A stretch of DNA of 41,763 nucleotides from Boseongicola sp. SB0665_bin_10 (GCA_009838075.1 VXSG01000060.1:1186-42948), one strand, 5' to 3'; positions 28,119 to 36,789 are shown, counted from the stretch's first letter. The notes: generated by a model from the letters alone, not told the origin. Numbers and translations: made by a program.

Positions 28119-28985
28119 ATGGCTGGGTATGACGACCGCGACGGAATGATCTGGATGGACGGCAGGATGCAGCCGTGGCGCGATGCAAACGTGCATGTCC
28201 TGACCCACGCGCTGCACTATGCCTCCAGCGTGTTCGAGGGCGAACGGGCCTACGGCGGCAAGATCTTCGAGAGCCGCAAGCATTCAGAGCGCCTGCATTT
28301 CTCGGCCGGGCAACTCGACTTCGAGATCCCCTACAGCGTGGACGAGATCGAGGCCGCGAAGCTCGAGGTCCTGAAGGTCAACGGTCTCGGCGACGCCTAC
28401 GTCCGCGCCGTTGCCTGGCGCGGCGCCGGCGAGGACATGGGCGTGGCGTCCGCACGCAACCCGGTGCGGCTGGCCATCGCGGCCTGGGAATGGGGCAGCT
28501 ATTACGGGGCCGCCAAGTTCAAGGGCGCCAAGCTCGACATCTCGGACTGGAAGCGGCCTTCTCCTGAAACGGCCCCCTTCCAGGCGAAGGCCGCGGGTCT
28601 CTACATGATCTGCACGATCTCGAAGCACAAGGCCGAGGCAAAGGGGTGCTCCGACGCCGTCATGTTCGACCATCGTGGCTACGTGGCGGAAGCGACCGGG
28701 GCGAACATCTTCTTCGTCAAGGACGGCCAGGTGCACACGCCGATGCCCGACTGCTTTCTGAACGGCATCACCCGGCAGACGGTCATCGGCATGCTGGAAG
28801 AGCGCCAGGTCAAGGTTCATGAACGCCACATCATGCCGGGGGAGCTCGAAGGCTTCGAGCAGTGCTGGCTGACCGGCACGGCGGCAGAGGTCACCCCGGT
28901 GGGCCAGATCGGCGACTACAATTTCGAGGTCGGTGCCCTGACGCGCGACATTGCAGAAGGCTACGAAGCGCTGGTGCGGCAGTAG
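28119..28985 (+). CDS. ilvE: branched-chain amino acid aminotransferase
   Basis: The 288-residue fold-type IV PLP enzyme transfers amino groups to and from leucine, isoleucine and valine. It has LTHALHYASSVFEGERAYGG, then the PLP-lysine region GLYMICTISKHKAEAKG, MFDHRGYVAEATGANIFFVKDG, NGITRQTVIGML and TGTAAEVTPV. ATG 28119 follows GGGGAT. Length is normal. The location next to petP-petR-type genes is the order known in Rhodobacterales. It stands as a single gene. Confidence 0.95.
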   Translation: MAGYDDRDGMIWMDGRMQPWRDANVHVLTHALHYASSVFEGERAYGGKIFESRKHSERLHFSAGQLDFEIPYSVDEIEAAKLEVLKVNGLGDAYVRAVAWRGAGEDMGVASARNPVRLAIAAWEWGSYYGAAKFKGAKLDISDWKRPSPETAPFQAKAAGLYMICTISKHKAEAKGCSDAVMFDHRGYVAEATGANIFFVKDGQVHTPMPDCFLNGITRQTVIGMLEERQVKVHERHIMPGELEGFEQCWLTGTAAEVTPVGQIGDYNFEVGALTRDIAEGYEALVRQ

Positions 28986-29151
28986 CGTCCCTGCACGGGG
29001 ATGCGACGCCGAAGAAACCTGAGCCGACGCGACTCGACGCGGCGCAATGAACCGGCCGTCGTGTCGCATGTTCCATGCCGTGTCCCCGATCGCCGTCGGA
29101 TGGAAGGCGAAGTCCGAAGCTTTCATCCAGAGCCACGCGGCGCCTTCAAGT

Positions 29152-29430
29152 TCAGACCGGGTCGAACTGGATCCGCAACCTGGTCCCGGTTGCCCGGGCG
29201 ACCTTCTCGAGGGTCCGCGTCGATGGCGGCACCAGGCCGCTCTCCAGGCGTGCAACCGCCGACTGCGTCGTCTTCATCCTCGTGGCCAGTTCCGCCTGGG
29301 TCATGCCCGCCTGCGTGCGCGCCTCGACCAGTGCGTGGGCCAGCTCGAATTCCGGTCCCCGCCGCTCGCAGGCCTCTCGATAGACCGCATCCCGGCTCCA
29401 CCGGTCATGCAGTTCGTCAAGCGTGCTCAT
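29152..29430 (-). CDS. XRE-family antitoxin-like regulator (HigA-like, no toxin seen)
   Basis: The 92-residue protein has a short N-terminal helix (TLDELHDRWSRDAVYREACE), then a Cro-type HTH: ALVEARTQAGMTQAELATRM, TTQSAVARLESG, PSTRTLEKVARATGTRL. This form is typical of antitoxins encoded after a RelE/HigB toxin. Upstream there is instead the MFS gene, ending 15 bp away, and no toxin is seen on either side. It is either an orphan antitoxin or a small regulator co-transcribed with the transporter. Confidence 0.75.
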   Translation of the reverse strand: MSTLDELHDRWSRDAVYREACERRGPEFELAHALVEARTQAGMTQAELATRMKTTQSAVARLESGLVPPSTRTLEKVARATGTRLRIQFDPV

Positions 29431-29445
29431 TGCAACGTCACCCCT

Positions 29446-30651
29446 TCAATCATGGCTCGGGCGCCGGATCAGGACGCCAACCGTCAGCGCCGTGCCCGCC
29501 GCGGTGACCGTGGCCAGGATCACGAGCATGCGCTCGGCGGAGAGGCCGAGGCCGGCGAAGGCGAGGAGCGCGGCGACGCCGAGAAGTCCGGCGAGGAGTG
29601 ACTGCACGGACAGGATCGTGGCGCGGAGACCGTCGATCGGCACTTCCTTGTTGACGGCGGTCGTGCAGGTCGCCTCCAGCCATCCCCAGGCAAACCGCAA
29701 GGCCGCCATCGCGACAAGGACCGTGGCCAGCGACACGCTGAGGCGCAGCCCGAGGATGCCGAGGACGGCGAGCGCCAGCGCCGCGGCCGCTGCCGCATGC
29801 CACGACCTGAACCCGGCGTTGAGGCGCGTGGTCAGGTGCGCGCCCCAGGCGGCGAAGAGGGTCACCGCGCCGTAGAGCAGCCCGTTGCCCGGGCCCGCCA
29901 GGTCCAGCTCGTTCAGGAGCGGCTGGATCGTGAAATACGTCACCGTGAGCACGGAGCCGGAGCAAGCCCCGGCGAAGAACCAGAACCTGAACTCCGCAGC
30001 GTCCGCAAGCGCCCGGAAGAGCTGTCGCAGGCGCAGGGCTTCCGTCTCGGGTCGATCTTGCGGAGCACGCGCGTGAGGCAGGAGCAGCGAGAACAGGAAG
30101 GCGGCTGCGGCCACCGCGACGGCAGTGCCTCCAAGCAGTTCCAGCGACACGGTCGCCACCAAGGTGCCGAGCGCGCCGGCGGCCACGACTCCGGTCCAGG
30201 CCGCGGAAGTGAAGGCCGGCTGCGTCTGGCGGTAGGAAGGAGAGTCTCTCTCGTTCCCGTCGGTGCACAGCCTGAACAGCAGAGACTCCTGCACGCCCGA
30301 GCTTGCGCTCTCGGAAAGCGCGAACAGCGCCTGCCCGAGGAAGAGCGCGGGCAGCGGCCCGAACGCGAGGCAGGCCACGCCGGCCAGTGCCAGGACGCTC
30401 GAGAGGCGCAATGTCGGCGTCTCTCCGATCCTGTCGGCGAGCAGTCCCAGGGGAACCTCGCCGAGGACCCGCGCCGCGCAGTAGGTGGCAAAGAGCAGGC
30501 TGATCTCCGCGGTCCCGACTCCGACGCGATGCGCGAGGAAGACCGCGAAGAACGGAGCCAGCACCGACAGCCTGGACAGGAACGCCCACAAGTAGAGGAC
30601 CCTGAGACCGGGCGTGGCGAGGATGCGGCGAGGGCCCAGGCTGCTGCTCAT
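29446..30651 (-). CDS. MFS transporter
   Basis: ATG 30651 follows GGGAG and gives 401 residues with about 12 hydrophobic helices (MSSSLGPRRILATPGLRVLY start). The loop after helix 2 reads GEVPLGLLADRIG, matching the MFS motif A pattern (G-x-x-x-D-R). An intracellular arginine-rich loop lies midway. Substrate unknown; efflux of a small compound is likely. Its start overlaps the stop of a short upstream frame by ATGA. The XRE-like gene follows on the same strand. Confidence 0.85.
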   Translation of the reverse strand: MSSSLGPRRILATPGLRVLYLWAFLSRLSVLAPFFAVFLAHRVGVGTAEISLLFATYCAARVLGEVPLGLLADRIGETPTLRLSSVLALAGVACLAFGPLPALFLGQALFALSESASSGVQESLLFRLCTDGNERDSPSYRQTQPAFTSAAWTGVVAAGALGTLVATVSLELLGGTAVAVAAAAFLFSLLLPHARAPQDRPETEALRLRQLFRALADAAEFRFWFFAGACSGSVLTVTYFTIQPLLNELDLAGPGNGLLYGAVTLFAAWGAHLTTRLNAGFRSWHAAAAAALALAVLGILGLRLSVSLATVLVAMAALRFAWGWLEATCTTAVNKEVPIDGLRATILSVQSLLAGLLGVAALLAFAGLGLSAERMLVILATVTAAGTALTVGVLIRRPSHD

Positions 30652-30902
30652 GCGGTTGCTTCGCTCCCTGACCGCGCGAAGTCCAGGGCCCGCACGACGT
30701 CGTCCAATCGCTGCGCAGGCCAGGGCTCGATCACCGCCCGGTCGAATCGGGGCCGCGACGGCAGGAACGCATGTCCCGCTGCAGCGAGGCCCGTGGTTGC
30801 GGGCGACGCCGTCATGGAATCGGGTGCGGGGACAGGGAGGACGACCATTCGCCCTGCACTGAACGCGAAGAGGGACTCGTCCGCTTCCACCGTGTCGTTC
30901 AA
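30648..30902 (-). CDS. hypothetical small frame coupled to MFS start
   Basis: A frame of up to 84 codons (TTG 30902, or ATG 30848 for 66) ends at a TGA that overlaps the MFS start codon as ATGA, a layout typical of translational coupling. The residues near the C-terminus (RFDRAVIEPWPAQRLDDVVRA) look protein-like. I do not recognise the family and see no good ribosome site, so this may be a remnant. Confidence 0.3.
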   Translation of the reverse strand: MNDTVEADESLFAFSAGRMVVLPVPAPDSMTASPATTGLAAAGHAFLPSRPRFDRAVIEPWPAQRLDDVVRALDFARSGSEATA

Positions 30903-30950
30903 GCGGCCAGAGCTGACCCGCTCCGATGCGCAAGTGACGTTGTGCCGGAA

Positions 30951-30970
30951 GTTGCAGCATGCGGTGCAAC
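30951..30970. promoter_or_regulatory. palindrome TTGCA-N8-TGCAA, copy 1
   Basis: GTTGCA-GCATGCGG-TGCAAC is a perfect 6-bp dyad with an 8-bp spacer in the gap between the MFS and GNAT genes. A second copy with the same arms and spacer lies 81 bp away. Paired identical dyads suggest one dimeric regulator. Confidence 0.5.
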
Positions 30971-31032
30971 GTTTCGCTTCGCGTTCCTGACTGTCAGTGC
31001 GCCTGCGCCGGACCCCGCTTCCAGTGCAGAGA

Positions 31033-31050
31033 TTGCACGCGATGTTGCAA
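31033..31050. promoter_or_regulatory. palindrome TTGCA-N8-TGCAA, copy 2
   Basis: TTGCA-CGCGATGT-TGCAA repeats the arms and spacing of copy 1 and lies 49 bp before the acetyltransferase start. No regulator gene for it is evident beside it. Confidence 0.5.
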
Positions 31051-31098
31051 GAACGACGGGGCTTGCCATTCGCGTCAGGACGGAGCTGGATTCGCCAC

Positions 31099-31629
31099 AT
31101 GAGGTTCACCGGCCACTCCGTCGCCGATTCGCAGGCCCCGTCCCGGGACGCGGCCATCGCCGGCCTGCTCGATGCATGCTTCGGCGGCGCGCATGAGGGA
31201 CGGACCTTTTTCAAGCAGGTCCCGCATCGGCGTCTTCTGGCCTGGAATGGCGACGGTCTCGTGGGACATGTGGGGATGGATCTCAGGGCGGTGCGCGTCG
31301 ACGAGGCCACCGTTCCTGTTCTCGGAATCGTTGACCTTTGCGTCGCGCCTGCGGCACGGAGGCAGGGAATCGGCACCGCGTTGCTGCAAGCGGCGGAAGA
31401 ACGGGCGGAAGGCCAGTCCTTCGCGCTTGCCATGGCTGACGACCCGCGGCTCTACCATCGAGCGGGGTACAACCTGATCCACGCCGCCGACGTGACGTTT
31501 CTGGCCATCGACGAGCTGCGCTGCCACAGCGTGGTCCGCCGCGACCTGAGCGAAGTCTTCATGGTCAAGCGACTGGCTGGCAATGCGTGGCCCGACGGTC
31601 CGATAGACCTGCTGGGCCATCTTTTCTGA
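31099..31629 (+). CDS. GNAT N-acetyltransferase (YhbS/COG3153-like)
   Basis: The 176-residue protein has the acetyl-CoA motif DLCVAPAARRQGIGTALLQAAEERA, preceded by the strand LLAWNGDGLVGHVGMDLRAV and followed by FALAMADDPRLYHRAGY, the order of COG3153 members. ATG 31099 is chosen for family length; GGAG lies about 13 bp upstream. Substrate unknown. It is divergent from the MFS transporter across the region with two TTGCA dyads, so the pair may be co-regulated. Confidence 0.8.
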   Translation: MRFTGHSVADSQAPSRDAAIAGLLDACFGGAHEGRTFFKQVPHRRLLAWNGDGLVGHVGMDLRAVRVDEATVPVLGIVDLCVAPAARRQGIGTALLQAAEERAEGQSFALAMADDPRLYHRAGYNLIHAADVTFLAIDELRCHSVVRRDLSEVFMVKRLAGNAWPDGPIDLLGHLF

Positions 31630-32156
31630 ACCGTTCTTGTCCTCCGCTCCGCAGGGAGGAAAGTACATCCGATCCTGGCGCGGCGGTGGAGCATGATGTC
31701 GCCAGCCTGTGCGGATCGAGGCATCTGATGCGGTCGGCGCACGTGGCATGGCGCGCCAGTCTGGAAGACTTGGCTTTCGCCCTGACTGCCGCGCCGGATT
31801 CGCTTGTTCGGCACCACATTCCCACGGCAACGGCGCCCGCGGCAGGCGCCAGTTCAACGCCCGTTGCGAAGAGTTGTACGAGCACCTGGCAAGTGCGGAT
31901 AGGTGGGGTCGACACCGCCCGGAAAGACCTGCGGCCACGAAAACTTCCGGTATCAACTGCAATTCGCTTGGCACTCAAATCAAGAAAATTATTTTCAATA
32001 CGTTACAGCATTGTCACGTTCGCGCGGAAAATGCAGAATCAACACTATGTCAGCATGAGGTCCGGAATCGCACGCCTGTCCACGCATGCGGCGAAATGAC
32101 AGGACGCAGGCATGATTCGCTTCCGGCAGGCAAGCCCCAAGGGAGATCTTGATCAA
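31630..32156. other. gap without gene; AT-rich centre
   Basis: No family-like frame is present. Bases 31955-32060 are much richer in A and T than their surroundings, as promoters in this window tend to be, but no gene follows on the plus strand before higA ends. Confidence 0.4.
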
Positions 32157-32462
32157 TCATGCAGGCTGATACCGCCGGACGTCGATCTCGTCAGCGCGTG
32201 CCCGCATCCGCGTCGCGTCGTGCCACGCCTGCATCCTGAGCAGCAGGTCCATGCTGAGGCCGAACGCCTTCTCCACCCGCAGCGCCATTTCAGGCGACAG
32301 CGAGGCGTTGCCGTTCACGAGGTCCGAAAGCGTCGCGCGGCGCACGCCGAGAATCCGTGCGGCCGCAGCAACGCTCAATCCCGACTCCTCAAGGGCCTCG
32401 ATCCGGATGAACGTTCCGGGATGAGGGGGCGCCATCCCCATCTTGATGCCGCTGCCAGTCAT
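32157..32462 (-). CDS. higA: HigA-type antitoxin
   Basis: The 101-residue XRE protein has the HigA pattern: PPHPGTFIRIEALEESGLSVAAAARILGV, RRATLSDLVNGNASLSPEMALRVEKAFG, LLLRMQAWHDATRMR, ending VRRYQP. It neutralises HigB and represses the operon. ATG 32462 overlaps the higB stop as TGATG, so the pair is translated together in the usual toxin-first order. It is the only intact toxin-antitoxin pair in the window. Confidence 0.92.
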   Translation of the reverse strand: MTGSGIKMGMAPPHPGTFIRIEALEESGLSVAAAARILGVRRATLSDLVNGNASLSPEMALRVEKAFGLSMDLLLRMQAWHDATRMRARADEIDVRRYQPA

Positions 32463-32752
32463 CAGTGACAATCCTCCGGGTTCAGGCGCTCGATCACGCC
32501 GTCGCGTTCCTCGAACGTTATCCGCCAGTTGCCCGACGCGGACACGCTCCGTTCGCTGCCGCGATCGCCCGAAAGCCGTTGCACCCGCCATCCGGGCGGC
32601 GCCTCGCTGATGAAGCCGTCCATGGTCTCCGCCATCGCCAAGGCCGCCAGGATGCCGCGCACTCGCTCCGCCAGGTCCTGCTTCAGCAGCCGGGGCGAAT
32701 CGTCCTCGTACGGCAGGCGCAGCCCCCGATGGCGAATGGAACGGACGATCAA
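32462..32752 (-). CDS. higB: HigB-type toxin (RelE superfamily mRNA interferase)
   Basis: The 96-residue product starts best at TTG 32752 (IVRSIRHRGLRLPYE); a longer ATG frame adds residues HigB proteins lack. Conserved RelE/HigB parts are GWRVQRLSGDRGSERSVSASGNWRITFEERDG and the C-terminal histidine (PEDCH), all present, so it may be active. HigB cleaves mRNA on the ribosome. The weak TTG start and the operator lying 8 bp upstream could both keep expression low. Confidence 0.85.
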   Translation of the reverse strand: MIVRSIRHRGLRLPYEDDSPRLLKQDLAERVRGILAALAMAETMDGFISEAPPGWRVQRLSGDRGSERSVSASGNWRITFEERDGVIERLNPEDCH

Positions 32753-32760
32753 TCGTGAAC

Positions 32761-32781
32761 ATGTACGGCAATGCCGTTCAT
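32761..32781. promoter_or_regulatory. higBA operator-like palindrome
   Basis: ATG-T-ACGGC-AAT-GCCGT-T-CAT is a near-perfect dyad (eight of nine arm pairs) starting 8 bp upstream of the higB start. Its position over the expected leader fits autorepression by HigA. Confidence 0.6.
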
Positions 32782-33016
32782 GCACCAAGGGCATTCTGCA
32801 TCGGAGACGCCAGGTTGCCGCGCCGATTCGTGGACCGGAATGATCGATTCGGGCCGAAGGACTGTCGCCGTCGGCGCGATTGACCGGATCGCCGCAACCG
32901 ACGTTCGAAGACATTCGGCGACAGGGTTGCGCGGCCTGGCCGTCGCCCATGGGTCTCGTCACGCGGCAGGCCCCTTTCGTCCTGTCTCCCGGGAGCAAGG
33001 CGCGATATCGTGCGAC

Positions 33017-33214
33017 ATGGCCGATCCACGCCCGCATGCTGACTTCACGGAGTCCCGCTTCTGCCACGAGGAGCGTATCGCCTGCGCCATCGTGGCACGC
33101 CCGAAGCGGATCAGGCGTCTACGGACCATCGTACGCGAGCGCTACGAACTGGTCACCGGTCGCGCGGTGCCCGACGGCAGGCGTGTCTTCGCCATCCATC
33201 TTGTCACCGGCTAA
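33017..33214 (+). CDS. hypothetical 65-residue protein
   Basis: From ATG 33017 the frame encodes a basic small protein (FTESRFCHEERIACAIVARP, then RIRRLRTIVRERYELVTG) with mostly G/C third positions, as in the real genes here. It ends just before the VOC gene. I do not recognise it, and its ribosome site is poor. It could be a genuine small gene or the end of a lost one. The stretch 32782-33016 before it holds nothing recognisable. Confidence 0.4.
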   Translation: MADPRPHADFTESRFCHEERIACAIVARPKRIRRLRTIVRERYELVTGRAVPDGRRVFAIHLVTG

Positions 33215-33243
33215 TGTCGCTTCGGACACATCGGGAGGCGGAC

Positions 33244-33651
33244 ATGCCAGCAACCGACATCCCTCGGCGATCCGTCGGAGCCGTCGCGCTTCTGGTCCCT
33301 GACTACCAGGAGGCGATCGACTACTTCGTCGGCACGCTCGGCTTCACCCTCGTCGAGGACACGAGGCTTTCGGAAAGCAGGCGATGGGTCCTGGTTTCGC
33401 CCGGGGCCGGCACGCCCCTGCTTCTTGCCAAGGCGGATGGCGAACGCCAATGCGCCGCGATCGGGAACCAGTCGGGTGGGCGCGTGTTCCTCTTCCTGAC
33501 GACGGACGATTTCTGGCGCGACTACCGGGACTACGTGAGCCGGGGTGTCGAGTTCGAGGAGGAGCCGAGGCACGAGGCGTACGGCACGGTGGCCGTGTTC
33601 ACCGACAGGTATGGAAACCGGTGGGACCTGATCGAACCGAGCTCCTCCTGA
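33244..33651 (+). CDS. VOC-family protein (glyoxalase/dioxygenase fold)
   Basis: ATG 33244 follows GGAGG and gives 135 residues. The two beta-alpha-beta-beta-beta modules are clear: VGAVALLVPDYQEAIDYFVGTLGFTLVED, then RVFLFLTTDDFWRDYRDYVSRGVEFEEEP, YGTVAVFTDRYGNRWDLIEP. The late D-x-x-G-N-x-W-D-L-I-E motif supplies a usual metal-binding glutamate. Substrate unknown. It is a single gene. Confidence 0.88.
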   Translation: MPATDIPRRSVGAVALLVPDYQEAIDYFVGTLGFTLVEDTRLSESRRWVLVSPGAGTPLLLAKADGERQCAAIGNQSGGRVFLFLTTDDFWRDYRDYVSRGVEFEEEPRHEAYGTVAVFTDRYGNRWDLIEPSSS

Positions 33652-33966
33652 GTCGTCGGCGGTTGCGACATCGGCGAAGGCTGCTTCCCGGCGATGACGG
33701 GCAGTGCAGCCATTCGCGACGCCATTTCCGGATGGGGCATTTGAGCAACAGCGCTGCCGCGCAGGTTCAGCGAGGGAACGTCCATTCCATTGCAGGAATT
33801 CCAGGTTCCGGGTATCGGTCCTGCAGGGTCGGCAGTCACCCAGGCGTCACTGCTCCGTCAGGAGTGCTAAACCTGCCAACGAGAGGGAACACGACATCGC
33901 TTTCAGCAGGGCGTTCCTTCGTCAAGCCAGTGACCGACGAACCGGCGCAGCGCCCGACCTGGATGC
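33652..33966. other. gap without gene
   Basis: No family-like frame, repeat or clear promoter was seen in these 315 bases. Confidence 0.4.
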
Positions 33967-34539
33967 ATGATGACCAAGACACCCTTGCCTTTGCATGCGG
34001 ACGACATGACCGCATTCGCGCGCGCACTTTCCCGGCAGCTTGGCGAAGCAAGCCCGTCCCATCTGACGCTGATGAACATGATCGCCCGTGCGGCAGGATT
34101 TCAGAACGTGCAGCACATGCGCGCTGCCTCTGCGGCGGCGAGACGGCTGGACAACCAGACAGGCGATACCGTCGTTGATGCGCGCTCGGTCGAGCGGACC
34201 CTGCAACAGTTCGACGAGTCCGGACGGTTGCGTCAGTGGCCATCCAGGCGCTCGATCCAGACCCTGGCCCTCTGGGCGCTTTGGGCAACCCTGCCTGCGA
34301 ACCGGCCACTCGACGAGCGGCAAGTGAACGATCGCTTCGCGGACGAACACCTGTTCGGCGACGCTGCCACCCTGCGACGGACAATGATCTCCTGCGGCTT
34401 GCTAAGCAGAAACAGGGACGGAACGTGTTATCGAAGGATCGAACGGCAGCCTCCGGCCGAAGCGAAGGCTGTCATACATGCCGTGAGCGCCAGGCGTCGT
34501 GCGCGCGCCACCGCCGGAACGGAGAAGCAGCATGCATGA
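33967..34539 (+). CDS. DUF2087-domain protein
   Basis: The 190-residue protein has an N-terminal helical part (DDMTAFARALSRQLGE, MNMIARAAGFQNVQHMRA) and a C-terminal DUF2087 domain (about residues 82-155): GRLRQWPSRRSIQTLALWALWATL, DERQVNDRFADEHLFGDAATLRRTMISCGLLSR, DGTCYRRI. DUF2087 resembles a winged helix and often occurs in transcription factors, so a DNA-binding role is likely. ATG 33967 or 33970 can both serve. It overlaps the GFA gene by 8 bp. Confidence 0.85.
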   Translation: MMTKTPLPLHADDMTAFARALSRQLGEASPSHLTLMNMIARAAGFQNVQHMRAASAAARRLDNQTGDTVVDARSVERTLQQFDESGRLRQWPSRRSIQTLALWALWATLPANRPLDERQVNDRFADEHLFGDAATLRRTMISCGLLSRNRDGTCYRRIERQPPAEAKAVIHAVSARRRARATAGTEKQHA

Positions 34540-34912
34540 CGGGTCGTGCCTTTGTGGGGCCGTTCAGGTCGCCGTAACCGTTGAGCTTCCCCCGGCGATC
34601 GCCTGCCATTGCACGGCATGCCGCAAGCAAAGCGGACATCATGGCGCATTCGTCGAACTGCCGCGTTCCGCGCTGAGCGTCTCCGGAGAGGAGCACGTTC
34701 GCTGGCATCGGTCTTCCGAGAAGGTGCGCAGGGGTTTCTGTGCCGCATGTGGATCGACCCTGTTCTGGGATCCCGTGCATAATGACTGGACGGCAGTTGC
34801 CATGGGTGTCTTTGACGATGCCACCGGCACCAGTCTTTCCATGCACATCTTCATGGCCGAAAAGGGCGACTACTACGCGATCAAGGACGGTCTTCCGCAG
34901 AACGAGCGATAG
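34532..34912 (+). CDS. GFA-family (CENP-V-like) zinc protein
   Basis: ATG 34532 follows GGAGAAGC and gives 126 residues. The paired zinc motifs are intact: GSCLCGAVQVAV, then IACHCTACRKQSGHHGAF, and RGFCAACGSTLFW. The family includes S-(hydroxymethyl)glutathione synthase-like proteins, but many members have other or unknown roles. It follows DUF2087 with an 8-bp overlap, implying shared expression. Confidence 0.9.
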   Translation: MHDGSCLCGAVQVAVTVELPPAIACHCTACRKQSGHHGAFVELPRSALSVSGEEHVRWHRSSEKVRRGFCAACGSTLFWDPVHNDWTAVAMGVFDDATGTSLSMHIFMAEKGDYYAIKDGLPQNER

Positions 34913-35542
34913 GCGGTGCATCCGTCGAGGATGCGGTCTGGCGGATCCCCGTTTCGGGTCCAGACAGGAATCCTTCGCGATTCAAGGGGCGAACGGCGGT
35001 TTTCACCGCGTTCAGCCTGACATGTCCGTGGCAGCATCCTTGGCCGGGTAGATTTCCGGAAGCTCGAACGCACGGCGCCGCTACTCCGTCGGCTTCGCCG
35101 GAAGCGGAACGGCATTGTCCGAACCGTTTCGAGCAAGCCAGTTGCATCCATCAGGTTCGCCCGGCCTTGGATCGCGTTTCCGGGACCGCAAGCCCGTGGG
35201 CGGAATTCCTTCCCGTCTATCGGTGCGTCGGTCACCGCGTGGCATACGTTTCCGGGTCTGGCCAATGTTGAGCGCGAGACAGGGCTGCGGTGCACCGGGA
35301 CCGTTCGGGCGATGCTGCACCTGCCGGGCCGGACTTCGGGAACTTTCCTTGCGCTCCTTCCTCAAGCGCCGCCAATGTCAATGCCGAAGCATGGTGTTGA
35401 AGCCCGACATTGCGCGCCGGCCTTGACGGCAACGCGGTCATCGTCGCCTGTCATTTCGATGACTTTCGCGCGAGCGCCGTTCACATAGTTTTGCCTGGCG
35501 GGTGTTCAAGTGCGGAATCGGAGACTGGCATCAGGACATGCT
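34913..35542. other. gap without gene
   Basis: The 630 bases hold no convincing gene. A minus-strand frame ending near 35081 contains ALNIGQTRKRM and a tail that faintly recalls TnpB C-termini, but the D-R-D core is absent, so I do not call it. Confidence 0.4.
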
Positions 35543-36580
35543 TCAATGCAGGCCTCCTCCGCGGTCTCTGTCAGTCAGGGAAGGTGTTTCGGCACTGTCA
35601 ATCCAGGCGACATGGGTGCCATGCGGGCCGGCCCACGCAATCGGGCTGCCGTTCAGGGCCAACAGGAAGTCGCTGCCTGGCCGCTCGCCGGCCAGTTCGC
35701 CGCCAAATTCGCTGAACAGCATCGGTGACTCGTTCGAAACCCAGAGATCGGCCAGGTCGCCGACCCGCCGGGCGAAGGAGTCTCGCCGTTCCTGGTCCAG
35801 CGTGCAGGACAGGACCGCCGAGTGGAACACGACGAGTGTCGCGTCCTTGGGTGCCCGTGCGCACGGTCGGTCCAGGTCGTCGGCATGGAGGTCTCCCTTT
35901 TCCAGATGAAACTTCTCCTTCGAGACGAGATCCATCGCGATCCGCAATCGCGCAAGCCTGGCGTGCTCGGAGGGCCAGACCAGCAACTCGAGCCACTCGA
36001 GCTGTTCCGGGTCGTTGACATCAAGCGGATTTGTGTCCAGTCCTGCGCGCCATGCCACGCTGGGAAGGGCATCGGGTACCGGCACAAGGCCCTGCGTCTT
36101 GCAGTGCAAGACGATCTCCTGCCGGAAGGAGCTGCCTCGCAGAACCGTGCCGTTGAAGGCATAGCTGTACCGGTCCGGAACAGGCACAGCCCGACCGAAG
36201 CGCCGACTTCGAGAAGCGCCAGCGGCTGCGGAAGGAGGCAAAGCAAGGGCAGCAGCGTGGCGCAACGGCCCGGCTCGTTGGTTTGCGTGCCACGCGAAAG
36301 GGCGATTCGCAGCAGATCGTCAGGCTGTCCCAGAATGATCGCGCACCTCCTCGAACGACGGCACTTGTCCCAGGAGCCTGCGCAACGATGCCAGGAGCAG
36401 GTTGGGCTGGCGCTTGTTCCGCGGGAAAGAGGAGATCACGTCAATGATCTCCGGATCTTCGGCGATTTTCGGACCGAGGTCTTCATAGACCGGGCACCGG
36501 TCGCGGGTCTCCTTCCTGGAGAAGAAGAGAAAGCGCTCCCTTGCCTGTTTCCTGGCTTCGCTCCTGACAGCCTGGTCCAA
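35543..36580 (-). pseudogene. DUF2332-family gene with two compensating frameshifts
   Basis: From TTG 36580 the first part (ERFLFFSRKETRDRCPVYED, RNKRQPNLLLASLRRLLG) matches the DUF2332 N-terminus and stops at TGA near 36326. The middle (ALSRGTQTNEPGRCATLLP, LPQPLALLEVGASVGLCL) continues in the next frame. The end (PDRYSY, VAWRAGLDTNPLDVND, DATLVVFHSAV, WVSNES) returns to the first frame after about 36190. One extra base near GTGCGCGATC and one missing base in the CTGTTCCGG region explain both shifts. A normal ~340-residue protein would result if both were repaired. Either the gene is dead or these are sequencing errors. Confidence 0.8.
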
Positions 36581-36789
36581 AGTGTCGCTCCATCAGGTTC
36601 CGTGCAGTTCAGGAGCGCCGGGCCGGACGAATTCAGTTTGCACTGCTTTCGTTTCGGTCCGGGGCAGTCGTCAGCTACCATCGACAGAAGGTCACGATGG
36701 ATGCGTTCCTTGGGGGCGCTTCCTTCCATGGCGCCCGATTGGCACAATTGCAACTGGACCTCCTGCATAGGACAGGCGGCATCGAGCGG

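Noticed and set aside
31968-31974. TTGGCAC as a sigma54 -24 element
   Set aside because: The matching -12 TTGC element is absent at the required spacing and no gene follows downstream.
35081-35365. fourth TnpB C-terminal fossil
   Set aside because: The frame has ALNI and a basic tail, but the D-R-D core and cysteines are missing.
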